This document shows positions 50,231-61,467 of a stretch of 64,000 bases of DNA, in pieces. A program made the position numbers and the translations under genes. Numbering within the stretch: position 1 is the stretch's first letter; the number at the start of each line of letters is the position of its first letter. The notes under the pieces were generated by a model. The model searched no databases. It had not been told where the DNA came from and saw nothing but the letters and a program-made list of their open reading frames with translations. The stretch spans positions 310,001 through 374,000 of the forward strand of contig JAGTJW010000003.1 in NCBI GenBank assembly GCA_023657425.1, read 5' to 3'. Origin of the DNA: Ideonella sp. WA131b (lineage in GTDB: Bacteria > Pseudomonadota > Gammaproteobacteria > Burkholderiales > Burkholderiaceae_C).

Positions 50231-53200
50231 ATGCACGACATCACCACCGCCGGCGCCAAATCTTCGCGCTTCAACATCAGCCGTTGGGCACTGGATCATC
50301 CGGCCCTCACGCGCTACCTCATGGTGGTGCTGATGGTGCTGGGCTTCGCAGCCTACTTCCAGCTCGGGCAGGACGAGGATCCGCCGTTCACCTTCCGCGC
50401 CATGGTCGTGCAGGCCTTCTGGCCTGGCGCCAGCGCGCAACAGATGGCCGAGCAGGTGACCGACAAGATCGAGAAGACGCTGCAGGAGGTGCCCTACGCC
50501 GACGTCATTCGAAGCTATACCAAGCCCGGCGAGAGCCTGACGATCCTGCAGCTCAGGGACAGCTCGCCGCCCAAGGAGGTGCCGAACAGCTGGTACCAGG
50601 CGCGCAAACGCGTGGGCGACATCCGCCAAACGCTGCCGGCCGGTGTGATCGGCCCCGTGTTCAACGACGACTTCGGCGACGTCTACGGCAGCATCTTCGC
50701 GCTGCGCTCCGACGGCTTCAGCCGCGAGGAGACGCGCAGGTTTGCCGAGCGCGTGCGTCAACGACTGCTGCGCGTGCCCGATGTCGCCAAGGTCGAGATC
50801 TTCGGCGCGCAGGCCGAGAAGGTGTTTGTCGAGATCTCGCAAAAGCGCCTGGCCCAGCTTGGCCTGGACATGAACCAGGTGATCGCGCAACTCGGTGCCC
50901 AAAACGCGGTGGAGGGCGCGGGCGTGCTCAACGCCGGCAGCGAGAACCTTCAGGTGCGGGTGGCGGGGCAGTTCAACTCGGTGGAGGATCTGAAGCGCTT
51001 CCCGATCCGCGCCGTCAACACCGCCACGGGCGTGGCCAGCACGATCAAGCTCTCGGACATTGCCGACGTAAAGCGCGACTACGTCGACCCGCCCACGACC
51101 AAGGTCCGCCACCAGGGCCATGAGGTGGTCGCCCTTGGCGTGAGCATGGCCAAAGGCGGTGACATCATCGCCTTGGGCAAGGCTCTTGGCGGTGCCGTCG
51201 CCGGCATCCAGGCTGACCTGCCCGTCGGCGTCAGCATCGAGCGCGTTCAGGACCAGCCCGCCGCGGTGAGCAAGTCGGTCAACGAGTTCGTGAAGGTGCT
51301 GATCGAGGCCATCGTGATCGTGCTGGCGGTGAGCTTCATCAGCCTGGGCCTGCGCACTCGGCCGCTGGGCATCGACGTCTGGCCGGGCCTGGTGGTGGCG
51401 ATCACGATTCCGCTGGTGCTGGCGATCACCTTCGTGACGATGTTCTACTGGGGCGTGGGGCTGCACAAGATCAGTCTCGGCAGCTTGATCATCGCGCTGG
51501 GCCTGCTGGTGGACGACGCCATCATTGCCGTGGAGATGATGGTGCGCAAGCTCGAAGAGGGCTACGACCGCGCCCGAGCCGCCACCTTCACCTACGAGCT
51601 TGTGGCCATGCCCATGCTCACGGGCACGCTCATCACCGCGGCGGGTTTCCTTCCCATCGGCCTGGCCAAGAGCGTGACCGGCGAGTACACCTTCGCAATC
51701 TTCGCCGTCACCTCGGCGGCGCTGGTTGTTTCGTGGATCGTCTCGGTGTATTTCGTTCCGTACCTGGGCTGGCTGATGCTGCGGAACCGGCCCAAGGCGA
51801 GAGGCGAGGCGCACGAGCTCTTCGACTCCCCGTTCTACAGCCGCTTCCGCCGACTCGTGGACTGGTGCGTGCATCACCGCTGGATCACCATCGGCCTGAC
51901 GGTGGGCACCTTCGCCCTCGGCATCGTCGGCATGGGCAAGGTGCAACAGCAGTTCTTCCCTGACAGCAGCCGCCCCGAGCTGCTGGTTGACCTCTGGCTG
52001 CCCGAGGGCAGCACCATCCAGCAGACTGATGAAATTGCCCGTCGTTTCGAGGCCCGCATGATGAAGGAGCCGGGCGTTGCCAGCGTCACCACCTGGGTCG
52101 GATCGGGTGTCCCGCGCTTCTACCTGCCGCTGGACCAAGTCTTCCCGCAGGCCAACGTCAGCCAGGCCATCGTGCTGCCCAATGGCCTTTCCGAGCGCGA
52201 GGAGCTGCGCGTGCGGCTGCCGGCGCTCTTGGCCACCGAGTTCCCCGAGGTGCGTGGCCGCGTCAAGCTGCTGCCCAATGGACCGCCGGTCCCCTATCCG
52301 GTGCAGTTCCGCGTCGTGGGCCCCGAGGCGGACAAAGTTCGGGCCTGGGCCGACCAGGCCAAGGAGATCCTGCGTGCCAACCCCAGCATGCGCGGCGTCA
52401 ATGACAACTGGAACGAGCAGATCAAGGTGCTGCGCCTGGAGGTCGACCAGGACAAGGCGCGCGCTTTGGGGGTCACGAGCCAGGCCATAGCCCAGGCCTC
52501 GCGCACCATCCTGTCGGGCACGACCATCGGCCAGTACCGGGAAGGCGACCGCCTCATCGATGTCGTGCTGCGCCAGCCGTTGGAGGAACGCAAGGCCATC
52601 ACCGACCTCGGCAACGCCTATCTGCCCACTGCCAGCGGCCGTTCCGTGCCGCTGACGCAGGTGGCCAAGGTCAGCCTTGCATGGGAGCCGGGCGTGCTCT
52701 GGCGCGAGGGCCGAGACTACGCGGTCACGGTCCAGGGCGACGTGGTGGAGGGTGTTCAGGGCCCCACAGTCACCTTCCAAGTGTGGCCCGAACTGCAGAG
52801 ACTGGCCGGGCGCATGCCACCCGGCTACGAGATTCAGATTGCCGGCGCGGTGGCGGAGAGCAGCAAGGGCCAGGGTTCGATCGCGGCCGGCGTGCCCATC
52901 ATGCTGTTCATCATCTTCACGCTGCTGATGCTGCAGCTGCAGAGCTTCAGCCGCTCGTTGCTGGTCTTCCTGACCGGGCCGATGGGCATAGCCGGCGTGG
53001 CGGCCGCGCTGCTGCTGCTGAACCGGCCTTTCGGCTTTGTTGCGCTGCTCGGCGTGATCGCGCTGATGGGCATGATCATGCGCAACTCGGTGATCCTGAT
53101 CGACCAGATCGAGCAGGACCGCCGTGCCGGCGTTCCAGCCTGGGACGCTGTGGTCGAGGCCTCTGTGCGGCGGTTCCGGCCCATCGTGCTGACGGCCGCC

Positions 53201-53395
53201 GCGGCTGTGCTGGCGATGATCCCGCTCAGCCGCAGCGTGTTCTGGGGGCCGATGGCGGTGGCCATCATGGGCGGGCTGATCGTCGCCACGGCCCTGACGC
53301 TGCTGGCGCTGCCGGCCATGTACGCCGCCTGGTTCCGGGTGAAGCGGGAGCCGCCCTCGGGCGCCAAGGCTGAAGTCGGGGCGCGAGCCGGCTAA
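50231..53395 (+). CDS. RND efflux transporter permease (AcrB-like superfamily)
   Basis: A proton-driven inner-membrane pump of 1054 aa with the duplicated RND topology: TM1 (about residue 28-46), a large periplasmic loop, TM2-6 (about 350-500), TM7 (about 545), a second periplasmic loop, and TM8-12 (about 885-1040). The proton-relay acidic residues are in LGLLVDDAIIAVEMMV, and the SRS-like end is LTLLALPAMYAAWF. Substrate cannot be predicted. I start it at the ATG at 50231 (MHDITTAGAKSS). Its stop TAA overlaps the TAAAAT hexamer of the tRNA-Leu promoter. Confidence 0.93.
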   Translation: MHDITTAGAKSSRFNISRWALDHPALTRYLMVVLMVLGFAAYFQLGQDEDPPFTFRAMVVQAFWPGASAQQMAEQVTDKIEKTLQEVPYADVIRSYTKPGESLTILQLRDSSPPKEVPNSWYQARKRVGDIRQTLPAGVIGPVFNDDFGDVYGSIFALRSDGFSREETRRFAERVRQRLLRVPDVAKVEIFGAQAEKVFVEISQKRLAQLGLDMNQVIAQLGAQNAVEGAGVLNAGSENLQVRVAGQFNSVEDLKRFPIRAVNTATGVASTIKLSDIADVKRDYVDPPTTKVRHQGHEVVALGVSMAKGGDIIALGKALGGAVAGIQADLPVGVSIERVQDQPAAVSKSVNEFVKVLIEAIVIVLAVSFISLGLRTRPLGIDVWPGLVVAITIPLVLAITFVTMFYWGVGLHKISLGSLIIALGLLVDDAIIAVEMMVRKLEEGYDRARAATFTYELVAMPMLTGTLITAAGFLPIGLAKSVTGEYTFAIFAVTSAALVVSWIVSVYFVPYLGWLMLRNRPKARGEAHELFDSPFYSRFRRLVDWCVHHRWITIGLTVGTFALGIVGMGKVQQQFFPDSSRPELLVDLWLPEGSTIQQTDEIARRFEARMMKEPGVASVTTWVGSGVPRFYLPLDQVFPQANVSQAIVLPNGLSEREELRVRLPALLATEFPEVRGRVKLLPNGPPVPYPVQFRVVGPEADKVRAWADQAKEILRANPSMRGVNDNWNEQIKVLRLEVDQDKARALGVTSQAIAQASRTILSGTTIGQYREGDRLIDVVLRQPLEERKAITDLGNAYLPTASGRSVPLTQVAKVSLAWEPGVLWREGRDYAVTVQGDVVEGVQGPTVTFQVWPELQRLAGRMPPGYEIQIAGAVAESSKGQGSIAAGVPIMLFIIFTLLMLQLQSFSRSLLVFLTGPMGIAGVAAALLLLNRPFGFVALLGVIALMGMIMRNSVILIDQIEQDRRAGVPAWDAVVEASVRRFRPIVLTAAAAVLAMIPLSRSVFWGPMAVAIMGGLIVATALTLLALPAMYAAWFRVKREPPSGAKAEVGARAG

Positions 53396-53398
53396 AAT
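53393..53398 (+). promoter_or_regulatory. candidate -10 box for tRNA-Leu(UAG)
   Basis: TAAAAT contains the stop codon of the RND gene (TAA 53393-53395). It is 54 bases upstream of the tRNA; a -35 of CTGAAG lies 17 bases upstream. A -10-like hexamer is expected here because the tRNA otherwise depends on read-through from a drug-pump operon. Confidence 0.45.
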
Positions 53399-53451
53399 CG
53401 CGGGCTTCGACTGGAGCCGGGTTTGTATGCCCGGCAACAGGCCGAGCACCT

Positions 53452-53538
53452 GCGCGGGTGGCGAAATCGGTAGACGCACCAGGTTTAGGTCCTGACGCCT
53501 TCACGGGCGTGTCGGTTCGAGTCCGACCCCGCGCACCA
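53452..53538 (+). tRNA. tRNA-Leu (anticodon UAG)
   Basis: An 87-base class II tRNA: acceptor GCGCGGG pairs with CCCGCGC (53528-53534), discriminator A, encoded CCA (53536-53538). Anticodon loop TTTAGGT gives TAG. The long variable arm (CGCCTTCACGGGCGT) is typical of Leu tRNAs, and the T loop is TTCGAGT. It decodes CUA and other CUN codons; the CUA codon is also one of the leucine codons in the leuL leader. Confidence 0.96.
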
Positions 53539-53593
53539 CGCCGCTGAAGTTTTGCCGCCCGCTGTCCCATTCCACGCCTCTTCGAGACCCGCC

Positions 53594-54904
53594 ATGGCCG
53601 TGCAAGTCGAAACCCTAGAGAAGCTCGAGCGCCGCATCACGCTGACGCTGCCCGCCACCACCATCAACGGCGAGGTCGAGTCTCGTCTGAAGAAGCTGGC
53701 CCGCTCCGTCAAGGCCGACGGTTTCCGTCCTGGCAAGGTGCCGATGAGCGTGGTCGCCCAGCGCTACGGCTACAGCGTGCAGTACGAGGTGGTCAACGAC
53801 AAGGTCGGCCAGCTGTTCGATCAGGCCACCCGCGAAGCCCGGATCCGTGTGGCTGGTGCACCACGCATCACGCAAAGCGACAAGGCGCCTGAGGGTTCGC
53901 TGGCCTTCGATGCCACTTTTGAGGTCTACCCCGATGTGCAGATTGGTGACCTTTCGGCAGCCGATCTGGAGCGGGTGTCGACGGAGGTGACAGACGCCGC
54001 GATCGACCGTACGGTCGAGATCCTTCGCAAGCAGCGCCGCACCTTCGGGCTGCGTGCAGCCGCCGAAGGTGCGGGCGAGGGCGACCGCGTCACCATCGAC
54101 TTCGAGGGCAAGATTGACGGAGAGGCCTTTGCAGGCGGCCAGGCTTCCGATTTTCAGTTCGTCGTTGGCGAAGGTCAGATGCTCGAGCAGTTTGACCAGG
54201 CCGTGCGCGGCATGAAAATCGGCCAGAGCAAGACCTTTCCTTTGCAGTTCCCGGCCGACTACCAGGGCGCCGAGGTGGCCGGCAAGGAAGCTGATTTCCT
54301 CGTCTCCGTGAAGAAGATCGAGGCGGGAAACCTGCCTGAAGTCGACGATGCCTTCGCCAAGGCGCTGGGCATTAAGGAAGGCACGGTCGAGGCCCTGCGC
54401 GCCGATGTGAGGAAAAACCTCGAGCGCGAGGTGAAGTTTCGCGTGCTGGCCCGAAACAAGGCATCGGTGATGGAGCTCTTGGCGAGGACCGCCACCCTGG
54501 ACGTGCCGAATGCGTTGGTGGCTGCCGAGAGTGACCGTCTCGTGGAGCAGATGCGAGCCAACCTCAAGGAGCGCGGCTTCAAGGACGCCGACAAGCTGCC
54601 GATCCCGGCCGAGAACTTCACGCAGCAGGCCGAGCGACGAGTGCGCCTGGGCCTTGCGGTGGCTGAGCTGGTGCGCGTCAACGGCCTGCAGGCCCGGCCC
54701 GAGCAACTGCAGAAACACATCGAAGAGCTGAGCCAGAGCTACGAAAAGCCGGCCGAGGTGATGCGCTGGTACCTGGGTGACCGCCAGCGCATGGCCGAGG
54801 TCGAGGCAGTGGTGATTGAGAACAACGTCGTCGAGTTCGTGTTGGGCCGGGCGACGGTCATCGACAAGGTGCTACCGTTCGACGAGTTGATGACGGCGTC
54901 CTGA
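53594..54904 (+). CDS. tig: trigger factor (ribosome-associated chaperone)
   Basis: Trigger factor binds nascent chains at the ribosome exit and has peptidyl-prolyl isomerase activity. The 436-aa protein has the ribosome-binding tail domain with the signature [16 protein letters not shown] (about residues 44-59), the FKBP-type PPIase domain (about 155-240: [21 protein letters not shown]) and a helical C-terminal chaperone domain. Start ATG at 53594; the frame is open upstream across the tRNA. clpP follows by 22 bases. Confidence 0.96.
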   Translation: MAVQVETLEKLERRITLTLPATTINGEVESRLKKLARSVKADGFRPGKVPMSVVAQRYGYSVQYEVVNDKVGQLFDQATREARIRVAGAPRITQSDKAPEGSLAFDATFEVYPDVQIGDLSAADLERVSTEVTDAAIDRTVEILRKQRRTFGLRAAAEGAGEGDRVTIDFEGKIDGEAFAGGQASDFQFVVGEGQMLEQFDQAVRGMKIGQSKTFPLQFPADYQGAEVAGKEADFLVSVKKIEAGNLPEVDDAFAKALGIKEGTVEALRADVRKNLEREVKFRVLARNKASVMELLARTATLDVPNALVAAESDRLVEQMRANLKERGFKDADKLPIPAENFTQQAERRVRLGLAVAELVRVNGLQARPEQLQKHIEELSQSYEKPAEVMRWYLGDRQRMAEVEAVVIENNVVEFVLGRATVIDKVLPFDELMTAS

Positions 54905-54926
54905 TCACGCCGCTGGAGGATCCCCG

Positions 54927-55535
54927 ATGAGCATGCAGGAAACCACCGCGCTGGGCATGGTGCCCATCGTCATTGAGCAGTCCGGCCGCGGCGAGCGCGC
55001 CTACGACATCTACAGCCGGCTGTTGCGTGAGCGCATCGTGTTCCTGGTGGGCCCGGTGAACGACGCCACGGCCAACCTGGTGGTCGCGCAGATGCTCTTT
55101 CTGGAGAGCGAGAATCCAGACAAGGACATTTTTCTGTACGTCAACTCCCCGGGGGGCAGCGTGAGCGCGGGGTTGTCCATTTACGACACGATGAACTTCA
55201 TCAAGCCCGACGTGAGCACGTTGTGCATGGGCATGGCCGCCAGCATGGGCAGCTTCCTGCTGATGGCCGGCGCCAAGGGCAAGCGCTTTGCGTTGCCCAA
55301 CAGCCGGGTGATGATTCACCAGCCTTCCGGCGGCGCACAGGGCCAGGCCACGGACATCGAGATCGCGGCCCGCGAGATCATCAAGACGCGCGAGCAGCTC
55401 AACCGCATCTACGCCGATCGCACCGGACAGCCGGTGGAGCGCATCGCCGTCGACATGGAGCGCGACCGCTGGATGAACCCAGTCGAGGCGCTGGACTATG
55501 GCCTGATCGACCAGGTGCTCGAGAAGCGCGCCTGA
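54927..55535 (+). CDS. clpP: ATP-dependent Clp protease proteolytic subunit
   Basis: ClpP is a tetradecameric serine peptidase. The 202-aa protein has the triad Ser106 (MAASMGSF), His131 (VMIHQPSGG) and Asp180 (ERDRWM), each nine residues later than in E. coli, matching a slightly longer N terminus. The oxyanion segment [10 protein letters not shown] is intact. Start ATG at 54927 with GGAGG about 10 bases upstream. A terminator follows before clpX. Confidence 0.97.
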   Translation: MSMQETTALGMVPIVIEQSGRGERAYDIYSRLLRERIVFLVGPVNDATANLVVAQMLFLESENPDKDIFLYVNSPGGSVSAGLSIYDTMNFIKPDVSTLCMGMAASMGSFLLMAGAKGKRFALPNSRVMIHQPSGGAQGQATDIEIAAREIIKTREQLNRIYADRTGQPVERIAVDMERDRWMNPVEALDYGLIDQVLEKRA

Positions 55536-55586
55536 GGCCGGCGCGGCCCCAGGGCCGCCCTGGAACGCCCCCTTCAGCATGACTCC

Positions 55587-55609
55587 AGAGCCTTTGATCG
55601 GGCTCTTTT
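55587..55609 (+). terminator. intrinsic terminator between clpP and clpX
   Basis: AGAGCC / GGCTCT (6-bp stem), an 8-base loop and TTTC directly after the stem. It lies 51 bases after the clpP stop, so clpX probably needs its own promoter, at least in part. Confidence 0.7.
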
Positions 55610-55638
55610 CTTGGCCATCTCCGGCCGGCTCGTTCGTC

Positions 55639-55644
55639 TATGAT
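55639..55644 (+). promoter_or_regulatory. candidate -10 box of clpX
   Basis: TATGAT lies 40 bases before the clpX ATG, just after the clpP terminator. The -35 region (CATCTC at 17 bases) is weak, so a non-housekeeping sigma factor or activator is possible. Confidence 0.4.
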
Positions 55645-55684
55645 GGGCCGGACTTCCCGTACACACGCACTCAAAAGCGCAGCC

Positions 55685-56956
55685 ATGGCCGACAAGAAGG
55701 GCTCCTCCGGCGAAAAGGTTCTGTACTGCAGCTTCTGCGGCAAGAGCCAGCACGAAGTCAAGAAGCTCATCGCAGGGCCTTCGGTCTTCATTTGCGACGA
55801 GTGCATCGAGCTGTGCAATGACATCATCCGCGATGAGGTGCCAGCCGAAGGCGACGCCGCCAAGCAGGCCAAGGGCGACTTGCCCGTCCCGGGCGAGATC
55901 AAGGCCAGCCTCGACCAGTACGTCATCGGGCAGGACGTCGCCAAGCGCACGCTGTCGGTGGCCGTCTACAACCACTACAAGCGCCTGCGCCACATGGGCA
56001 GCGCCGGCGGCAAGAACGACATCGAGCTGACCAAGAGCAACATCCTGCTCATCGGCCCGACGGGCAGTGGCAAGACGCTGCTCGCACAGACGCTGGCTCG
56101 GCTGCTGAACGTTCCTTTCGTGATCGCTGACGCCACCACGCTCACAGAGGCAGGCTATGTGGGCGAAGACGTTGAGAACATCATCCAGAAGCTGCTGCAG
56201 AACTGCAACTACGACGTCGAACGTGCTCAGCGGGGCATCGTCTACATCGACGAGATCGACAAGATCTCGCGCAAGGCCGACAACCCGAGCATCACGCGCG
56301 ACGTGTCGGGCGAGGGCGTGCAGCAGGCGCTGCTCAAGCTGGTGGAAGGCACCATGGCCAGCGTGCCCCCCCAGGGCGGACGCAAGCACCCGAACCAGGA
56401 TTTCCTGCAGATCGACACCACGAACATCCTTTTCATCTGCGGCGGTGCCTTTGACGGGCTGGAGAAGGTCATCCAGAACCGCACCGAGAAGTCGGGCATC
56501 GGCTTTGGCGCCAGCGTGCACAGCAAGACCGAGAAGCGCGCAGCCGATCTCTTCCGTGACGTCGAGCCCGAAGACCTCATCAAGTTCGGCCTCATCCCCG
56601 AGCTGGTGGGACGCCTGCCCGTGGTCGCCACGCTGGGCGAGCTCACCATCGATGCCATGGTGCAGATCCTTACCGAGCCCAAGAACGCGCTGGTCAAGCA
56701 GTACCAGAAGCTGTTTTCCATGGATGGCGTCGAACTCGAGGTACGCCCTTCGGCGTTGACGGCGATCGCCAAGAAGGCGCTGGCCCGCAGGACAGGCGCC
56801 CGCGGCTTGCGCTCCATCCTGGAGCACTCGCTCATCGACACCATGTTCGATCTGCCCACGCTGGAAGGCGTGGCCAAGGTGGTGATCGACGAGCACATCG
56901 TCGATGACGGCGCAAAGCCGCTGCTCGTCTACCGGGAAAAGAAGGCGAGCGCCTGA
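55685..56956 (+). CDS. clpX: Clp protease ATP-binding subunit ClpX
   Basis: ClpX unfolds substrates for ClpP. The 423-aa protein has an N-terminal zinc-binding domain ([18 protein letters not shown], then CDECIELC), the AAA+ domain with Walker A GPTGSGKT and Walker [11 protein letters not shown], the pore GYVGED and RKH-like loop GGRKHP, and the sensor-2 [10 protein letters not shown]. Start ATG at 55685 ([15 protein letters not shown]). The frame reaches 55640, but that start would fall on the -10 box. The lon start follows by 92 bases. Confidence 0.97.
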   Translation: MADKKGSSGEKVLYCSFCGKSQHEVKKLIAGPSVFICDECIELCNDIIRDEVPAEGDAAKQAKGDLPVPGEIKASLDQYVIGQDVAKRTLSVAVYNHYKRLRHMGSAGGKNDIELTKSNILLIGPTGSGKTLLAQTLARLLNVPFVIADATTLTEAGYVGEDVENIIQKLLQNCNYDVERAQRGIVYIDEIDKISRKADNPSITRDVSGEGVQQALLKLVEGTMASVPPQGGRKHPNQDFLQIDTTNILFICGGAFDGLEKVIQNRTEKSGIGFGASVHSKTEKRAADLFRDVEPEDLIKFGLIPELVGRLPVVATLGELTIDAMVQILTEPKNALVKQYQKLFSMDGVELEVRPSALTAIAKKALARRTGARGLRSILEHSLIDTMFDLPTLEGVAKVVIDEHIVDDGAKPLLVYREKKASA

Positions 56957-57048
56957 GCGCTTACCGGCGGCGCAGCTTACCGGCAGCCGCGGGCCTTGCA
57001 ATGCAGCCCGTGGGCCCAAACTGGGCCTGACACAAAAGGTCATCCTCC

Positions 57049-59484
<2,436 letters not shown>

Positions 59485-59517
59485 GCCGGCAGGGCGTTGC
59501 GTCAATCCCCGGCCCGC

Positions 59518-59547
59518 TTGCAAATGGGCCGAAGGCAACGCTATACT
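59518..59547 (+). promoter_or_regulatory. promoter of the tRNA-Gly gene
   Basis: TTGCAA (59518-59523), an 18-base spacer and TATACT (59542-59547), 62 bases before the tRNA. This is a good sigma-70 pair in the lon-tRNA gap. Confidence 0.75.
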
Positions 59548-59609
59548 GCGAGGCTCGTCGCGATCGACAGGGCAAGCGATCTCAACAGCGGCGATGTGGT
59601 GAGCCCCAA

Positions 59610-59685
59610 GCGGGATTAGCTCAGTTGGTAGAGCGATACCTTGCCAAGGTATAGGTCGAGAGTTCGAGCCTCTTATCCCGCTCCA
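59610..59685 (+). tRNA. tRNA-Gly (anticodon GCC)
   Basis: A 76-base tRNA: acceptor GCGGGAT pairs with ATCCCGC, D arm AGCTCAGTTGGTAGAGC, anticodon loop TTGCCAA (GCC), T loop TTCGAGC and encoded CCA (59683-59685). The discriminator is T. It is followed by a strong terminator, so it may be transcribed separately from the next two tRNAs. Confidence 0.96.
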
Positions 59686-59698
59686 GATTCCAAAGAAT

Positions 59699-59724
59699 GG
59701 GAAGCTTCGGCTTCCCTTCTTTTT
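59699..59724 (+). terminator. intrinsic terminator after tRNA-Gly
   Basis: A 7-bp stem (GGGAAGC / GCTTCCC) with the stable TTCG loop is followed by TTCTTTTTGG. It lies 13 bases after the tRNA-Gly CCA and before tRNA-Cys. Confidence 0.85.
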
Positions 59725-59753
59725 GGCCGAGAATGCCGTGGCAGGCAGATCAC

Positions 59754-59827
59754 GGCGCGATAGCAAAGCGGTTATGCAACGGATTGCAAATCCGTCCAGT
59801 CCGGTTCGACTCCGGATCGCGCCTCCA
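59754..59827 (+). tRNA. tRNA-Cys (anticodon GCA)
   Basis: A 74-base tRNA: acceptor GGCGCGA pairs with TCGCGCC, anticodon loop TTGCAAA (GCA), T loop TTCGACT, discriminator T and encoded CCA (59825-59827). The D arm (AGCAAAGCGGTTATGC) is the short type normal for tRNA-Cys. I see no strong promoter between the preceding terminator and this gene. Confidence 0.95.
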
Positions 59828-59853
59828 ACGCTCAGGGCCCTGGCCGTCATGTG

Positions 59854-59942
59854 GCCCGGATGGCGAAATCGGCAGACGCAGCGGACTTAAAATCCGCGGC
59901 CCTCTTCGGGGCATGCGGGTTCGAGCCCCGCTCCGGGCACCA
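59854..59942 (+). tRNA. tRNA-Leu (anticodon UAA)
   Basis: An 89-base class II tRNA: acceptor GCCCGGA pairs with TCCGGGC, anticodon loop CTTAAAA (TAA), long variable arm (CGGCCCTCTTCGGGGCATG), T loop TTCGAGC, discriminator A and encoded CCA (59940-59942). It lies 26 bases after tRNA-Cys, so the two are probably co-transcribed. Confidence 0.96.
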
Positions 59943-60002
59943 TCATTGCGACATCGCAAACCCAAACAGTCGCCCCAGCGTGGTGTCGACAGGAGATGCA
60001 GG

Positions 60003-61316
60003 ATGGCGCTGTTCGCAATCGAGGCACTGAACCCCGGGGTCTCGCGGCGCGAGGTCGCCGGCTGGGCAATGTACGACTTCGCCAACTCGGGCTACACCAC
60101 CGTCGTGCTGACGGCCGTGTTCAACGCCTACTTCGTGGGCGTGGTGGCCGACGGTGCCGACTGGGGCACGCTGGCCTGGACTCTTGCTCTGGGACTGAGC
60201 AACGCACTGGTGATGCTGGCCACGCCTGTGTTGGGCGCCTGGGCTGATGCAAGTGCCGCCAAGAAGCTGCTGTTGGTGGCCACCACGGTGGGTTGCGTGC
60301 TGGCGACCACCGCACTCGCGGGCGTGGGGCGAGGCGACCTCTGGCTCGCCGTGCTGGCCATCGTCGTGTCGAACTTCTGCTACGCCATCGGTGAGCAGCT
60401 CACCGCCGCGTTTCTGCCCGAACTGGCCAGGCGCGAGGCCCTGGGTCGCGTCTCGGGCTGGGGCTGGAGCCTGGGCTACTTTGGCGGCATGCTTACGCTC
60501 GGGCTGAGTCTCGGCTACGTGATCTGGGCGCAGGGCCAGGGCCTGCCGGCCACGCACTTCGTGCCGGTGACGATGCTCATCACGGCCGTGGTCTACGCGC
60601 TGGCCTCGCTGGCCACCTTCGCGCTGCTGAAGGAGCGCGCCGTCCCGCAGCCAGTGCGCCTGACGGGCGCCGTGGCCACGGCGCTGCAGCGCCTTCGCCG
60701 CACGTGGCACGAGGCCCGCCGCTACGAGGACTTCCGCTGGCTGCTGGCCTGCGCCGTGTGCTACCAGGCCGGCATCGCAGTGGTCATCGCACTGGCCGCG
60801 ATCTACGCCGAAGAGGTGCTCGGCTTCAAGCAGACGCAGACCATGACGTTGATCTTCCTCGTCAACATCGCGTCGGCCGCCGGCGCTTTTGCCTTTGGCT
60901 ACTGGCAGGACCGCGTTGGCCACAAGCGTGCTCTGGCCTACACGTTGTGGGGCTGGGTGCTGATGACGGTCCTGGCGATCGGCTCCACCACGCCTGGGCC
61001 GTTCTGGGTGGCGGCGGTGCTCGCTGGCCTGTGCATGGGCTCCAGCCAGAGTGCCGGCCGCGCACTGGCGGGGCTATTCGCCCCGCCCGATCGGCTGGCT
61101 GAGTTCTATGGCCTGTGGACCTTCGCGGTGCGCGCTTCGGCCATCGTGGGACCGGTCACCTATGGCCTCGTCACCTGGTTCACGGCCGGCAATCACCGCC
61201 TGGGAATCGCCACAACCGGACTGTTTTTCTTGGTCGGGCTGCTGCTGCTGCGTCGGATCGACGTCTCCCGCGGGCAGGCGGCGGCACTGGCCGCCGTGTC
61301 GGCGTCGAGAAAATAG
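60003..61316 (+). CDS. MFS transporter of the UMF1/Atg22-like family
   Basis: A 437-aa, roughly 12-segment major-facilitator protein of the family related to the yeast vacuolar exporter Atg22. The signature near the N terminus is GWAMYDFANSGYTTVVLTAVFN. Cytoplasmic loop LPELARREALGRVSGWGWSLGYFGG and GSSQSAGRALAGLFAPPDRLAEFYGLW are also typical. Bacterial substrates are unknown; amino-acid export is inferred only from Atg22. Start ATG at 60003 with AGGAGATG upstream. Its stop codon lies inside the first etf operator. Confidence 0.85.
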   Translation: MALFAIEALNPGVSRREVAGWAMYDFANSGYTTVVLTAVFNAYFVGVVADGADWGTLAWTLALGLSNALVMLATPVLGAWADASAAKKLLLVATTVGCVLATTALAGVGRGDLWLAVLAIVVSNFCYAIGEQLTAAFLPELARREALGRVSGWGWSLGYFGGMLTLGLSLGYVIWAQGQGLPATHFVPVTMLITAVVYALASLATFALLKERAVPQPVRLTGAVATALQRLRRTWHEARRYEDFRWLLACAVCYQAGIAVVIALAAIYAEEVLGFKQTQTMTLIFLVNIASAAGAFAFGYWQDRVGHKRALAYTLWGWVLMTVLAIGSTTPGPFWVAAVLAGLCMGSSQSAGRALAGLFAPPDRLAEFYGLWTFAVRASAIVGPVTYGLVTWFTAGNHRLGIATTGLFFLVGLLLLRRIDVSRGQAAALAAVSASRK

Positions 61317-61333
61317 TACGAACGTTCTATTTT
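61310..61333. promoter_or_regulatory. imperfect palindromic operator upstream of etfB
   Basis: The sequence AAATAG-T-ACG-AA-CGT-T-CTATTT is a 24-base palindrome (with one more A/T pair outside) broken at two symmetric positions (T-T and A-A). The core ACG-N2-CGT with AT-rich arms is like operators of TetR-family regulators. It overlaps the stop codon of the MFS gene. The regulator is unknown. Confidence 0.55.
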
Positions 61334-61369
61334 TGGGCGTTCGCGAGCTGCGTCGGCACCCCCGGCACC

Positions 61370-61375
61370 TAGAAT
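61370..61375 (+). promoter_or_regulatory. candidate -10 box of etfBA
   Basis: TAGAAT lies between the two palindromes, 5 bases before the second. The -35 region is weak (GCTGCG at 17 bases), suggesting that activation or de-repression matters. Confidence 0.45.
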
Positions 61376-61379
61376 GGGG

Positions 61380-61401
61380 CGATTGACGTTAACGTCAATC
61401 G
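61380..61401. promoter_or_regulatory. perfect 22-bp palindromic operator of etfBA
   Basis: A flawless palindrome centred on TTAA: half-site CGATTGACGTT and its reverse complement. The core TTGACGTTAACGTCAA resembles, as far as I remember, operators reported for regulators of branched-chain amino-acid and fatty-acid breakdown (LiuR-like). That name is unverified. It starts 4 bases after the -10 box, so it covers the likely transcription start. Confidence 0.7.
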
Positions 61402-61467
61402 AAGCCGCTGACCGCGCGCGGAGCGTGGCCCCGGCCGCACGAACACAGTCCCCAAGGAGATGCAGGC

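Noticed and set aside
50018..53479. 1153-codon open frame on the minus strand opposite the RND permease
   Set aside because: It is the antisense shadow of a high-GC gene: His/Arg/Ala/Gln-rich with no domain, while the plus-strand frame is a complete RND transporter.
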